Of a stretch of DNA of 37,770 nucleotides, positions 1-9,439 are shown piece after piece (the stretch's first letter is position 1; every line of letters starts with the position of its first letter). A model generated the notes under the pieces. That model was not told where the DNA came from. It saw nothing but the letters and a program-made list of their open reading frames with translations, and ran no database searches. The DNA comes from Rickettsiales bacterium (GTDB taxonomy: Bacteria > Pseudomonadota > Alphaproteobacteria > Methylaequorales > Methylaequoraceae). The position numbers and the translations under genes were made by a program. The DNA lies in NCBI GenBank assembly GCA_028407765.1, contig JAOOJU010000005.1, positions 1-37,770 on the forward strand, given 5' to 3'.

Positions 1-393
1 AAAATTTTCATTCAAAGCGGAACCAATCCAATCAGCAAATTTTTCAGATTGTCCAATTTTTATACATAACTCAAATGTTATTAAAAAAAAAAAAATAAAA
101 TTTGATATCTGAAGTCCTTCATAACCAATGATAGAAATTAGACTGAATGAAAGCACATGAAAGAAAAAAATGAATATCAAGTAAGAAAATAGTATTAAAA
201 ACTTTTTTTCAGATAAAAAATTTATAATCTTAAACTTAAAAATTTTTAAGTTATAAATTTTAGAAATCTCTACAGAAGCAATTAATGTTGTAACTTGAAT
301 TAAACAGCAACAAAATATATTTAAGTAAATATTATTTATTTGATTTATCTTTCTTTTTATTTTTTTTTTGTGAAAGTTGAAAAAGTATTGCAA
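1..393 (-). CDS. partial multi-pass membrane protein, unknown function
   Basis: I do not recognise this gene. Translating the minus strand by hand gives an open frame running off the left edge, which the ORF track does not list. It has hydrophobic stretches around IFCCCLIQVTTLIA, LILFSYLIFIFFFHVLSF and ISNFIFFFLITFEL, so several membrane helices, and the visible end reads FADWIGSALNENF. The start is uncertain. The only conventional start I see is a TTG at 393-391, inside the preceding small ORF; otherwise translation would need a rare start or a frameshift from the upstream ORF at an A10 run. It may therefore be the continuation of the 332-547 ORF rather than a separate gene. Confidence 0.45.
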   Translation of the reverse strand, partial: MQYFFNFHKKKIKRKINQINNIYLNIFCCCLIQVTTLIASVEISKIYNLKIFKFKIINFLSEKKFLILFSYLIFIFFFHVLSFSLISIIGYEGLQISNFIFFFLITFELCIKIGQSEKFADWIGSALNENF

Positions 394-547
394 TGAAAAT
401 TATAGAAAAAACATAAAATAAAACAAAAGCTAACGGGTTATCTAACATTGATTTATGAATTTTACCTTGATCACAGATAATCTCCTCTTTTATTGTTAGA
501 TTCTCTTTCTTACAGAAATCAAGTTCTGGTATTTGATTTTCACTCAT
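332..547 (-). CDS. small single-helix membrane protein coupled to guaA, unknown
   Basis: A 71-residue protein if started at the ATG at 547 (MSENQIPEL), which overlaps the guaA stop as ATGAGTGA, an arrangement typical of translational coupling. The longer 83-residue start in the ORF track lies inside guaA and is less likely. The N-terminal part carries two cysteines (DFCKK and IICDQ), followed by one hydrophobic helix (AFVLFYVFSIIFIAILF) and a very basic tail. The tail is encoded over an A10 run, and a one-base slip there would join it to the membrane protein that follows. No family is recognised. Confidence 0.55.
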   Translation of the reverse strand: MSENQIPELDFCKKENLTIKEEIICDQGKIHKSMLDNPLAFVLFYVFSIIFIAILFQLSQKKNKKKDKSNK

Positions 548-2090
548 ATTCAATAGTTCCTGGAGGCTTAGAGGTAAAATCATAACAAACCCTATTTATA
601 CCTTTAACTTTATTTACAATCTCGTTAGCACAATGTGAGATAAATTTTGAATCAAATGGATAAACTTCAGCAGTCATACCATCAAGTGATTTAACTGCAC
701 GTAAAACACAAATGTTTTCATAAGTTCTATTATCTCCCATAACTCCAACAGTTTTTACTGGAAGTAAGACACAAAAAGCTTGCCAAATTTTATCATATAA
801 CTTTGCCCTTTTTAGCTCATTAATAAAGATATTGTCTGCTTCTTGCAATATTTTAATCTTTCTTTTAGTGATTGTACCTAGAATCCTAATGGCTAAACCT
901 GGTCCAGGAAAAGGATGTCTCGAAATAAATTGATTTGGGATACCTAATTCTCTTCCTAGTCTTCTTACCTCATCTTTGAAGAGATTTTTTAATGGTTCAA
1001 TCAATTTAAGATTCATCTTTTTAGGAAGACCTCCTACATTATGATGAGATTTTATTGTAACTTTCGAGTCTCCGAAAGACGAAATAGACTCAATTACGTC
1101 AGGGTACAAAGTTCCTTGTGCGAGAAATTCCGTATTTTTTAACTTTTTTGATGAGTCTTCAAATATTTTAATGAATGTCTTACCAATAATCTTCCTTTTC
1201 TTTTCTGGGTCTTGTGTTTTATTCAATTTTTCAAGAAAAATCCTTGATCCATCAATAACTTCAAGATTAATTTTATAATTTTTAGTAAAAAGTTTTTTCA
1301 CAATTTCTGGCTCATTTTTTCTCATCAAACCAGTATCAACAAGAATACACCTCAACTGACTACCTATCGCTTTATGAACCAATATTGCGGTTACGGAGGA
1401 ATCAACACCTCCTGATAAAGCACAAATTACATTATTTTTTTGAACTATTTTTTTTATATTTTTAATAGCCTCGTTTTTAAAAGAATGCATATCCCAATCT
1501 CTAATGCATTTTGAAATTAAAAAAATAAAGTTTTTGATAATTTTTTCTCCTTTTTCTGTATTATTAACCTCTGGATGAAACTGAAGACCATAAATTTTCT
1601 TTTTACTATTTTGAATTATTGCAAATTTTGAATTTTCACTTGAAGCAACTACCTCAAAACCATCAGGCAAATTGATTACACTGTCACTATGACTCATCCA
1701 TACCTGATAATCTTTATTTTTTTTATATATATTTCTCAATAAATCTGAATCATTGATTAATCTAATATTAGCTTTGCCAAACTCTCTGAATTCAGTTGAC
1801 TCTACTTTTCCATTAAAATTTTTACATATTAACTGCAATCCATAACAAATACCTAATATTGGGATCTTAAGATCATAAACAAATTTTTCGACTTTAGGTG
1901 ATTTTTTTTTTTCCACTGAAGCTGGTCCACCAGAAAAAATTAAAGCTCTTGGTTTTCTTTCATCAATTATTTTTTTATTAACTTTGTTAAAGGGTATTAT
2001 CTCACAGAATACTCCCATTTCTCTAATTCTTCTTGCAATTAACTTAGTTAATTGGGATCCGAAATCAATGATCAAGATTTGACAATTCAT
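540..2090 (-). CDS. guaA: GMP synthase (glutamine-hydrolysing)
   Basis: Converts XMP to GMP using ATP and glutamine-derived ammonia, in the cytoplasm. At 516 residues it matches the usual length of about 520. The N-terminal class I glutamine amidotransferase domain has the nucleophile in GICYGLQ (Cys82) and the partner pair in FHPE (His172, Glu174). The ATP pyrophosphatase domain has the PP-loop SGGVDSSV and the GTLYPDVIES segment. The C-terminal dimerisation domain ends in the conserved PPGTIEYE. It starts five bases after guaB, so the two consecutive steps from IMP to GMP form one transcription unit. Its stop overlaps the start of the next small ORF. Confidence 0.97.
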   Translation of the reverse strand: MNCQILIIDFGSQLTKLIARRIREMGVFCEIIPFNKVNKKIIDERKPRALIFSGGPASVEKKKSPKVEKFVYDLKIPILGICYGLQLICKNFNGKVESTEFREFGKANIRLINDSDLLRNIYKKNKDYQVWMSHSDSVINLPDGFEVVASSENSKFAIIQNSKKKIYGLQFHPEVNNTEKGEKIIKNFIFLISKCIRDWDMHSFKNEAIKNIKKIVQKNNVICALSGGVDSSVTAILVHKAIGSQLRCILVDTGLMRKNEPEIVKKLFTKNYKINLEVIDGSRIFLEKLNKTQDPEKKRKIIGKTFIKIFEDSSKKLKNTEFLAQGTLYPDVIESISSFGDSKVTIKSHHNVGGLPKKMNLKLIEPLKNLFKDEVRRLGRELGIPNQFISRHPFPGPGLAIRILGTITKRKIKILQEADNIFINELKRAKLYDKIWQAFCVLLPVKTVGVMGDNRTYENICVLRAVKSLDGMTAEVYPFDSKFISHCANEIVNKVKGINRVCYDFTSKPPGTIEYE

Positions 2091-2095
2091 TTATT

Positions 2096-3565
2096 TTATT
2101 TATTTGTCTGATAATTAGGGGATTCTCTGGTAATTGAAATACTATGAACATGACTTTCATTTAAACCTGCTGATGTTATTTTCACAAGTTTAGTATTTTT
2201 TTGCATATCTTTAATATTCTTATTGCCTGTATATCCCATAGCCGCTTTTAATCCTCCAATAAGTTGGTCTATAACATTCTTTACAGGCCCCTTGTAGGGA
2301 ACTCTTCCTTCCACTCCTTCAGGTACTAATTTTTTGGTATCTTGTATTTCTTCCTGAAAATATCTATCCGCCGAACCTTGTCCCATTGCACCTATCGAAC
2401 CCATTCCTCGGTAAGATTTATAACTTCTTCCTTCTGATAAAAACACTTCTCCAGGGGCTTCATCAGTCCCAGCGAATAGTGAACCAATCATCACAGCGTC
2501 AGCACCAACTGCAATGGCTTTAGCAATATCTCCGGAGTATTTGATACCACCATCAGCAATTATAGGAATTTTTTTTCTTTTTGAAATTTTATAAACTTCA
2601 GATATTGCAAAAAGTTGTGGAACTCCAACTCCAGCAATAATTCTTGTTGTACATATAGATCCAGGTCCAATTCCAACTTTTAGGGCATCGGCTCCAGCAT
2701 TAATCAAATCATCAGCTGCCTTAGATGTAGCTATATTCCCAACAATTACAGGTAATTTTGGATAAATATTTTTAATTTTTTTTAAAGTTTCTATTACTTC
2801 TTTTGAATGACCATGTGCTGTATCGATTACGACTAGATCTACCTCAGATGCATTTAAAGCCTTAACTCTTTTAATTCCCTCTTTATCTCCAACTCCAATT
2901 GCAGCTCCTGTCATCAACCTTCCAAAAGAGTCTTTACTAGCTCTTGGAAATTTTTCAGCTTTTTCTATATCTTTAACGGTAATCAAACCAACACATCTAA
3001 AATTATTATCTACAACAAGTAACTTTTCGATTCTATGAGAGTGTAAAAGTTTTTTAGCTTCACTAGTTTTTATATTTTCTTTAACAGTGATTAAATTTTC
3101 CTTTGTCATCAGAGAACTAACAGGTTGTTTGAGATTTTTTGCAAACCTTATATCTCGGTTGGTTAGAATACCAATTAAACAACCAGTATTTTTCTTAACT
3201 ACAGGTATACCACTTATATTATTTAGGTCCTTCAGTTTTAAAGCGTCTTCTAGAGTATTCTCAGGGTTAATCGTTAACGGATTTATTACCATTCCAGATT
3301 CAAATTTCTTAACTTTCTTAACTTCATTAGCTTGATCCTGGGGTGTAAGGTTCTTATGAATTATACCAATACCTCCTGATTGTGCCATCTTGATAGCTAA
3401 GGCTGACTCAGTTACAGTATCCATTGCAGAGGAAATTAAAGGAAGATTTAATTTTAACTTTTTAGTAATTTTTGTACTTACGTCAGCATTGTTAGGTTTA
3501 ATACTGGATAATGAAGGAACTATTAAAACGTCATCAAAGGTAAAGGCTTCTTGAATTTTCTGCAT
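2096..3565 (-). CDS. guaB: IMP dehydrogenase
   Basis: Oxidises IMP to XMP with NAD, the committed step to guanine nucleotides. The protein has 489 residues, the usual bacterial length. A TIM-barrel catalytic domain starts with [12 protein letters not shown] and is interrupted by a CBS-domain pair (roughly residues 90-200). The catalytic loop is GPGSICTTR with the nucleophile at Cys305. A flap follows with [10 protein letters not shown] and the [11 protein letters not shown] segment. It lies directly upstream of guaA with a five-base gap. A 9-base direct repeat sits in the short gap in front of it. Confidence 0.97.
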   Translation of the reverse strand: MQKIQEAFTFDDVLIVPSLSSIKPNNADVSTKITKKLKLNLPLISSAMDTVTESALAIKMAQSGGIGIIHKNLTPQDQANEVKKVKKFESGMVINPLTINPENTLEDALKLKDLNNISGIPVVKKNTGCLIGILTNRDIRFAKNLKQPVSSLMTKENLITVKENIKTSEAKKLLHSHRIEKLLVVDNNFRCVGLITVKDIEKAEKFPRASKDSFGRLMTGAAIGVGDKEGIKRVKALNASEVDLVVIDTAHGHSKEVIETLKKIKNIYPKLPVIVGNIATSKAADDLINAGADALKVGIGPGSICTTRIIAGVGVPQLFAISEVYKISKRKKIPIIADGGIKYSGDIAKAIAVGADAVMIGSLFAGTDEAPGEVFLSEGRSYKSYRGMGSIGAMGQGSADRYFQEEIQDTKKLVPEGVEGRVPYKGPVKNVIDQLIGGLKAAMGYTGNKNIKDMQKNTKLVKITSAGLNESHVHSISITRESPNYQTNK

Positions 3566-3589
3566 AATAGTTTCAAAATAATCTAAAAG

Positions 3590-3612
3590 CAGTAAATTTT
3601 AAACAGTAAATT
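3590..3612. repeat. 9-bp direct repeat upstream of guaB
   Basis: CAGTAAATT occurs twice on the plus strand (3590-3598 and 3604-3612), 14 bases apart, in the 51-base gap between rlmE and guaB. On the guaB strand it reads AATTTACTG twice. The copies lie about 25-47 bases upstream of the guaB start, where an operator would be expected. No known regulator is recognised, and chance is possible in such AT-rich sequence. Confidence 0.3.
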
Positions 3613-3616
3613 AAAA

Positions 3617-4249
3617 TTATTTTTTTTTACCAACTAAGTAAGTTTCCGGTGATTCTTTTCGAGAAGCATCAGGCTTAAAATATTTAATTTCTTTAATATG
3701 AAGATTCATAAATTCAAGAAGTTTTCCCTGAGCACCTCCTTGGAAAACTTTGCAAACAAAAAAACCATTTTTTTTTAAATATTGATTAGCTGTATCAATT
3801 GCTAGTTCAACCAGATTTATTATTCTTAAATGATCTGTACTACCATGACCGGTTGTATTTGGTGCCATATCACTTAAAATAACATCAAACTTTTTAATAT
3901 TTAAGTTTAAAAGTTCATATTTAAAAATATTATCGCCTATGTTAGCTTTATAAAATTCAATGCCATCTATTTTTTTTATATCCAACTTATCTATACCAAT
4001 CACCGCACCATCCGAACCGATTAGTTCTCTGGAAACTTGGCACCAACCTCCAGGAGCAGCTCCTAAATCTAAAACATTTGCGCCTTTAAAAAAAACATCA
4101 AATTTCTTATTAATTTGTATTAGTTTGAAAGCTGACCTGGAACGATATCCCTTTATTTTTGCTTTCTGATAATAAATATCATTGAAGTGTCGTGTTAACC
4201 ATTTCTTACTTTTTTCTTTTTTATTTTTTTTGAGTTTAATCTTTTTCAT
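3617..4249 (-). CDS. rlmE: 23S rRNA (uridine-2'-O)-methyltransferase RlmE (FtsJ/RrmJ)
   Basis: Predicted to 2'-O-methylate U2552 in the A loop of 23S rRNA using S-adenosylmethionine. The 210-residue length is typical. Visible motifs are the SAM-binding DLGAAPGGW, a SDMAPNTTGH segment containing the catalytic Asp, and CKVFQGG with the catalytic Lys; the N-terminal segment YRSRSAFKL is typical of the family. It follows the ppx/gppA-like gene by six bases on the same strand, a pairing seen in other alphaproteobacteria. Confidence 0.93.
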   Translation of the reverse strand: MKKIKLKKNKKEKSKKWLTRHFNDIYYQKAKIKGYRSRSAFKLIQINKKFDVFFKGANVLDLGAAPGGWCQVSRELIGSDGAVIGIDKLDIKKIDGIEFYKANIGDNIFKYELLNLNIKKFDVILSDMAPNTTGHGSTDHLRIINLVELAIDTANQYLKKNGFFVCKVFQGGAQGKLLEFMNLHIKEIKYFKPDASRKESPETYLVGKKK

Positions 4250-4255
4250 TATTTC

Positions 4256-5191
4256 TTAAAAATTATAGTCTTCAATCATTCCGTCTATCAAACCTCTATC
4301 AGAAACTACAATATTTTCAATTTCAACCATATCAAGAATGGACTCAAGAATTTTCACTCCGTTATCTAAAAGTTCTTTCCTATTTTTTCCAATACAAGGG
4401 TGATTATTTTTTTCATTATTTGTCATTTTTTTTATCATTATACAATTTTTTTTTATATCTTCTATTTTCATTACTACACCATCTACTTTTTTCTTATCAT
4501 AATATTTTAAATTTTTATGAATGGCACAAATACTTGTAATAGTTCCGCAAGAGCCAATCACATTAATTTTTTTTTTAGATACCTCTTTGAAAATAGTAAT
4601 ATTTTTGTTGATAAAATTGTTAACATATTCTTCACCAAATACTTCAATTTTTTCGCTTAAATTTATAACTCCTAAGGGTAAAGAAATAAATTCAAAATCA
4701 TCTATAGAAATATTTTTAGTTAATTTCTTTATGAAAACTAATTCAGTACTCCCTCCCCCAATATCTAAAACAAAATCACAATTAATTGGCTTCTTTTTAT
4801 ATATCATATTACTTTTTAAACTTAATCTTGCTTCTTCCTCAGTGGAAATAATCTCTACTTTAATTCCAGTATGCTTGTAGATCTCTTCAATTAGTTGTGA
4901 AGAATTTATAGCCTCTCTGCATGCATGAGTTGCAATGCATCTATACTCTAAAACATCAAATTCATACATTTTTTTTGCTATAATTTTAAAAAAATTTATT
5001 ACTGAATTTATTTTTTCACCTGTAAACTCATTACTATATGTAAGGTTTTTAGCAAGGTTTAAGACTTTAGAGAATCTTAATAAGTCTCTTTTCTTTTTAT
5101 TTTCAAATTCAACAATCAACAATCTACAATTATTACTACCTAGATCTATTGATGCGAACTTATTTTTCAAATTACTTCTTTTTTTGTTCAT
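4256..5191 (-). CDS. Ppx/GppA family phosphatase
   Basis: Member of the exopolyphosphatase / pppGpp phosphohydrolase family of the actin-like ATPase fold. The 311 residues correspond to the short form with only the catalytic domains. Motifs are the phosphate-1 loop ASIDLGSNNCRLLI near the N terminus and the phosphate-2 motif DIGGGSTEL in the middle, followed by GSCGTITS. The sequence cannot tell whether polyphosphate, pppGpp or both are the substrate, so no symbol is given. It heads the operon with rlmE and is divergent from the efflux genes, sharing a 54-base intergenic region. Confidence 0.88.
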   Translation of the reverse strand: MNKKRSNLKNKFASIDLGSNNCRLLIVEFENKKKRDLLRFSKVLNLAKNLTYSNEFTGEKINSVINFFKIIAKKMYEFDVLEYRCIATHACREAINSSQLIEEIYKHTGIKVEIISTEEEARLSLKSNMIYKKKPINCDFVLDIGGGSTELVFIKKLTKNISIDDFEFISLPLGVINLSEKIEVFGEEYVNNFINKNITIFKEVSKKKINVIGSCGTITSICAIHKNLKYYDKKKVDGVVMKIEDIKKNCIMIKKMTNNEKNNHPCIGKNRKELLDNGVKILESILDMVEIENIVVSDRGLIDGMIEDYNF

Positions 5192-5220
5192 GCTTTACAA
5201 AAAACATCTTACATCTTAAG

Positions 5221-5226
5221 TATAAT
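5221..5226 (+). promoter_or_regulatory. possible -10 element for the RND efflux operon
   Basis: A perfect TATAAT lies 20 bases before the adaptor ATG in the 54-base divergent gap. The best upstream -35 candidate, TTTACA at 5194-5199, is 21 bases away, which is longer than the usual spacing. The call therefore rests on the -10 alone. Confidence 0.3.
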
Positions 5227-5245
5227 AACTATAAATAATATTAAT

Positions 5246-6322
5246 ATGAGTAATCTAAAAAATTTAATCATAACTAATAAAAAGTATTTACTCTACTTTT
5301 CTATTTTATTAATTTTGATCTATTTTTTTCCATTTTTTCTTACTTCAGACGAAGAATCAAAAATTAGTATGCCTGAAGAAAATGATATTCAAACAGTTCT
5401 TGTAAAAAAAATAGTCGCAAAAAAGTTTTCAAAACCTTTGATTATCCGAGGTCATACAAGATCATCAAGAATTGTGACACTTAAATCTCAAGTGGAGGGG
5501 AAAATTAGTGCAATAAATTATGTTAAAGGAGAGTTTGTTAAAGCTGGAAAAGAAATAGTTCTAATAAATCCTGAAGACAAAATTGCTAAATCTACAGAAA
5601 TGGAAGCTTTACTAAACCAAAGAAAGAAAGAATATTCGGTTGCAGAACAACTATATGAAAAGGGTTATAGATCCGAAGTAAAACTGTCTGAATCAAGAAC
5701 TAAATTTGAAGAAGCTCTAGCATTATTTGAAAAAAGTCAAGTTGAATTAAATAATACAAAAATCATAATCCCATTTGATAGTTTTATTGATGATAGTTAT
5801 GTAGAATTAGGTGATTATTTAAAAAAAGGGGATAAAATTGTAACTGTTGTAGATCTGGACCCTATTTTTTTAGTGGCATATGCATCCGAAAAAGAAGTTA
5901 GCTTACTTAAAGTTGGTCAAATAGGTACCGCGAATTTAAGTAATGGACAAAAAATTAAAGGATACATAAATTTTATATCAGTAAGTGCTAACGAAAAAAC
6001 AAGGAACTTTAAGGTTCAACTTCAAATATCTAATCATAATAAAGAAGTTCTAGCGGGTATTTCTGGTGAAATAAGAATAAATTTAGACCCTGTTGATTCA
6101 TTTTTTATTCCTTCTTCAGTAGTAACATTAAATAATAAAGGAAAGTTAGGTATAAAAATTATAAAGGATAAAAGGGCAAAATTTTTATCCATAAACATCT
6201 TAAGTGATACTGGGAAAGGATATTGGATTTCAAATAATAATTTATTTGAAATTGATTTAATAACGAGAGGGCAAGAATTTGTTCTTGAAAATGAATTAGT
6301 TAATCCAAGTTATGAAAACTAA
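5246..6322 (+). CDS. RND efflux periplasmic adaptor (HlyD/MFP family)
   Basis: Membrane-fusion protein expected to link an inner-membrane RND pump to an outer-membrane channel. Its 358 residues begin with a signal-anchor helix (YLLYFSILLILIYFFPFFL). A lipoyl/barrel-sandwich half follows (RIVTLKSQVEGKI, VKGEFVKAGKEI), then a short alpha-helical hairpin (residues about 110-165), the second half-motif (IIIPFDSFIDDSYVELGDYL), and a beta-barrel domain. The stop codon is immediately followed by the ATG of the pump, so the pair is co-translated. No outer-membrane factor gene is visible in the window. Confidence 0.88.
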   Translation: MSNLKNLIITNKKYLLYFSILLILIYFFPFFLTSDEESKISMPEENDIQTVLVKKIVAKKFSKPLIIRGHTRSSRIVTLKSQVEGKISAINYVKGEFVKAGKEIVLINPEDKIAKSTEMEALLNQRKKEYSVAEQLYEKGYRSEVKLSESRTKFEEALALFEKSQVELNNTKIIIPFDSFIDDSYVELGDYLKKGDKIVTVVDLDPIFLVAYASEKEVSLLKVGQIGTANLSNGQKIKGYINFISVSANEKTRNFKVQLQISNHNKEVLAGISGEIRINLDPVDSFFIPSSVVTLNNKGKLGIKIIKDKRAKFLSINILSDTGKGYWISNNNLFEIDLITRGQEFVLENELVNPSYEN

Positions 6323-9300
6323 ATGTTAGAAAAAATATTAAAATCAGAAAAAGCATTATTAACAGTCTTGTTTTTTTTTATTTGTATGGGTATTTTTTCA
6401 TATAAATCGCTACCTCGAGAAGCAGACCCAGATATAAGTATTCCGGTAATCTATATTTCTTTATATCATCAAGGTATTTCACCTGAAGATTCTGAAAGGT
6501 TGCTTGTCAAGCCATTAGAAAAAGAATTAAAAAAAATTGAAGGAGTTAAAAAAATGTCCTCAACATCTTATCTGGGTGGAGGTAATGTAATTTTAGAATT
6601 TGACGCGGGATTTGAATCTAGAAAAGCATTGAGTGATGTAAGAGTTAAAGTAGATTTAGTTAAAAGTAAGCTACCCGATGAAACAAAAGAGCCTATAGTA
6701 TCAGAGGTTAATCTCTCCAGATTTCCTGTCCTAGCTATTGCTATATCTGGAAATATAGAAAAACGTGCATTAATAAAAATTGCCAAATTCCTTAAAAATA
6801 AGATTGAAAGTATTTCAGAAGTACTGGAAGTTAAGACTACAGGAGAGGATGAAAGAGAAATAGAAATTATAGTAGATCCTAAAATTGTGAAAAGTTATGG
6901 ACTAACTGCAAAAGAACTTTTGATGACACTCAAAAATAGTAATATTCTTGTACCAGCTGGTTCGATTAATAATGAAACAGGTAGTTTTAATATCAAAGTT
7001 CCGAGTTTATTTGAAAACTTTGAGGATATATTAAGTTTACCAATTAAGTCTGATAACGAATCATCAATTACCTTAGGTCAAATTTCAGAAATAAGAGATT
7101 CATTCAAGGATACAAAAGGTTTCGCAAGAAATAATGGAAAAGAGGCAATTATTCTCGAAGTATCTAAAAGAACAGGGGAAAATATAATAGAAACAATAAA
7201 GGAAATTAAAAAACAAGTTAATAATGCAAAAGAGTATTTTCCTGAAAATTTAAAAATTGATTTTTTTCAAGATGAATCAAAATCAATAAATTCCATGATA
7301 TCAGATTTAGAAAATAATGTAATCTTAGCAGTTTTACTGGTTCTTATCATTATAATTTTTTGGATGGGATTTAAGTCAGCCATATTGGTTAGCATCTCAA
7401 TTCCAGGATCATTTCTTATATCCATGGTTTTCCTGTCTTTTATGGGAGTTACTATAAATGTTGTTGTCTTATTTTCTTTAATTTTATCAGTAGGCATTTT
7501 AATTGACGGTGCAATAATTGTAGTTGAATATGCCAACAGAAGAGCCTCAGAGGGACTAAATAATAAGGAAGTGTTCATACTATCAGCTAGAAAAATGTTT
7601 ACCCCTGTTCTGGCTTCTACACTGACAACACTGGCGGCTTTTTTCCCTCTAATATTTTGGCCAGGAATAGCAGGAGAATTTATGTTTTATTTACCAGTAA
7701 CACTTTTAACAGTATTAACTTCATCTCTTATAATGGCTTTAATTTTTATTCCTGTTCTTGGAAAATTAATTGGAAGTGATTTAAATAAACAAAAGGAGGT
7801 AAATAATCTAAAATTGCTTGAGTCAGGTGACTTAGAAAAAATTGAAGGAATACAAAAATATTATTTAGATGTTTTAAAAGTTTGTTTGCACAATCCATTT
7901 AAAATTTTAATGACTACTTTTTTTTTAATTATTTTCGTGCAACTTGTATATTCCAAAATAGGAAAAGGATTTGAATTTTTTCCTCCAATAGAACCTGATT
8001 ATGCTGAAGTTGTTATACGTGCACAAGGAAATTTTTCAGCTATTGATAAGGATATAATAGTCAAAAAAGTAGAAAAAATTATTCTCCAAAATAAATTTAT
8101 TGAAAATAGTTACTCAAAAAGTGGCTTAATTAATTCTGACAATAGACAAAACTCAGATGATATCATTGGTTCAATAAACATTGAACTAATCAACTGGAAA
8201 AAAAGACCTAAATCAACTGTTATTACAAAAAAATTAGAACAACTATGTAGTTCAATTCCTGGAATTAAAGTTGAAATTATTGAAAAAAAAGATGGGCCAC
8301 CAAAAGATAGAGATATTGAAATTGAATTTTCAAATATTAATAAAAGTAATTTAGCAAAGGATGCAAAAGCAATTTTAATTTATCTAGACACACAGCAATG
8401 GGTAAAGAATCTTGATAATGGTTTTAATTCTCCTGGTATTGATTGGGAGCTGAAAGTAGATAGAGCTGAAGCTGACAAACAAGGAATTGAAATACTTACA
8501 ATTGGTAATGCTATTCAGATGGTTACTCATGGATTTAAAATAACTGAGTATATGCCAGAAGATAGTGATGAAGAAGTTGATATAGTTGTTAAATTTAAAG
8601 AGGGATATAGAACGTTAGATGAACTTGACAGAGTTGAAATAACAGGTAAAAATGGTCCAGTGCCTCTCAGTCTTTTTATTAAAAGAGAACCACAATCCAA
8701 GATAGGTAAAATAAAAAGAACAGATTCAGAAGCTTCTCATACTATAAGATTTGACGTTTCTGGTGATTATATTGCTAATAATAAAGTTAACGAAATATCA
8801 ATCTGGTTAAAAGAAAACAAACATATCCTCACCTCAAAGGTCAAATTTCGAGGTCAGGAAGAAGATCAAGAAGAGGCGAAGTCATTTTTAATTAAAGCGT
8901 TTTTTGTTTCCATTTTTTTAATTTTAATAATTCTAATAACTACTTTTGAAAGCTTCTATTATACCTTTGTAATTCTTACTTCAGTTATTATGTCTACAAT
9001 TGGTGTAATGATTGGTTTGTTGATAACAAATCAACCATTTGGAATAATTATGTCTGGAATTGGTGTTATTGCACTAGCAGGTATTGTTGTTAATAATAAT
9101 ATTGTTTTACTTGATACATATAAATCGCTTCGAAAAAAAACTTCAAATTATTACGATGCAATTTTAAGAACTGGGGCACAACGTCTACGTCCTGTAATGC
9201 TGACTACACTTACAACATTTTTTGGATTAATTCCAATGGCTGCAGGAATCAACATAAATTTTATTGAACAGAGTTTAAGTTTTGGAAGTCCAACTTCTCA

Positions 9301-9439
9301 GTGGTGGCTACAACTATCTAATGCAATTGTATTTGGAATAATTTTTTCATTTCTTTTGACTCTTTTAGTTACACCTTGCTTAATTTCTATAGGAGAGAAA
9401 ATAAATATTAAATTTTTAAAATTATTTAGTGATCGGTAG
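6323..9439 (+). CDS. RND family efflux permease (AcrB-like)
   Basis: Proton-driven inner-membrane exporter of 1038 residues, the standard size, with two repeats each of one plus five or six helices and large periplasmic porter loops. The N-terminal helix is followed by the family pattern LPREADPDISIPVI. The TM4 motif reads GILIDGAIIVVEYA: the first proton-relay Asp (Asp395) is present, but the second Asp of AcrB is Gly. In TM10 the region equivalent to AcrB Lys940 reads GIVVNNNIVLLD without the Lys. This variant is known in other non-AcrB RND subfamilies. The substrate cannot be told. Its 3' end overlaps pssA by 18 bases tail to tail. Confidence 0.92.
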   Translation: MLEKILKSEKALLTVLFFFICMGIFSYKSLPREADPDISIPVIYISLYHQGISPEDSERLLVKPLEKELKKIEGVKKMSSTSYLGGGNVILEFDAGFESRKALSDVRVKVDLVKSKLPDETKEPIVSEVNLSRFPVLAIAISGNIEKRALIKIAKFLKNKIESISEVLEVKTTGEDEREIEIIVDPKIVKSYGLTAKELLMTLKNSNILVPAGSINNETGSFNIKVPSLFENFEDILSLPIKSDNESSITLGQISEIRDSFKDTKGFARNNGKEAIILEVSKRTGENIIETIKEIKKQVNNAKEYFPENLKIDFFQDESKSINSMISDLENNVILAVLLVLIIIIFWMGFKSAILVSISIPGSFLISMVFLSFMGVTINVVVLFSLILSVGILIDGAIIVVEYANRRASEGLNNKEVFILSARKMFTPVLASTLTTLAAFFPLIFWPGIAGEFMFYLPVTLLTVLTSSLIMALIFIPVLGKLIGSDLNKQKEVNNLKLLESGDLEKIEGIQKYYLDVLKVCLHNPFKILMTTFFLIIFVQLVYSKIGKGFEFFPPIEPDYAEVVIRAQGNFSAIDKDIIVKKVEKIILQNKFIENSYSKSGLINSDNRQNSDDIIGSINIELINWKKRPKSTVITKKLEQLCSSIPGIKVEIIEKKDGPPKDRDIEIEFSNINKSNLAKDAKAILIYLDTQQWVKNLDNGFNSPGIDWELKVDRAEADKQGIEILTIGNAIQMVTHGFKITEYMPEDSDEEVDIVVKFKEGYRTLDELDRVEITGKNGPVPLSLFIKREPQSKIGKIKRTDSEASHTIRFDVSGDYIANNKVNEISIWLKENKHILTSKVKFRGQEEDQEEAKSFLIKAFFVSIFLILIILITTFESFYYTFVILTSVIMSTIGVMIGLLITNQPFGIIMSGIGVIALAGIVVNNNIVLLDTYKSLRKKTSNYYDAILRTGAQRLRPVMLTTLTTFFGLIPMAAGININFIEQSLSFGSPTSQWWLQLSNAIVFGIIFSFLLTLLVTPCLISIGEKINIKFLKLFSDR

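Noticed and set aside
4521-4880. 119-residue plus-strand ORF over the ppx/gppA-like gene
   Set aside because: Shadow of a coding region with conserved phosphate-binding motifs.
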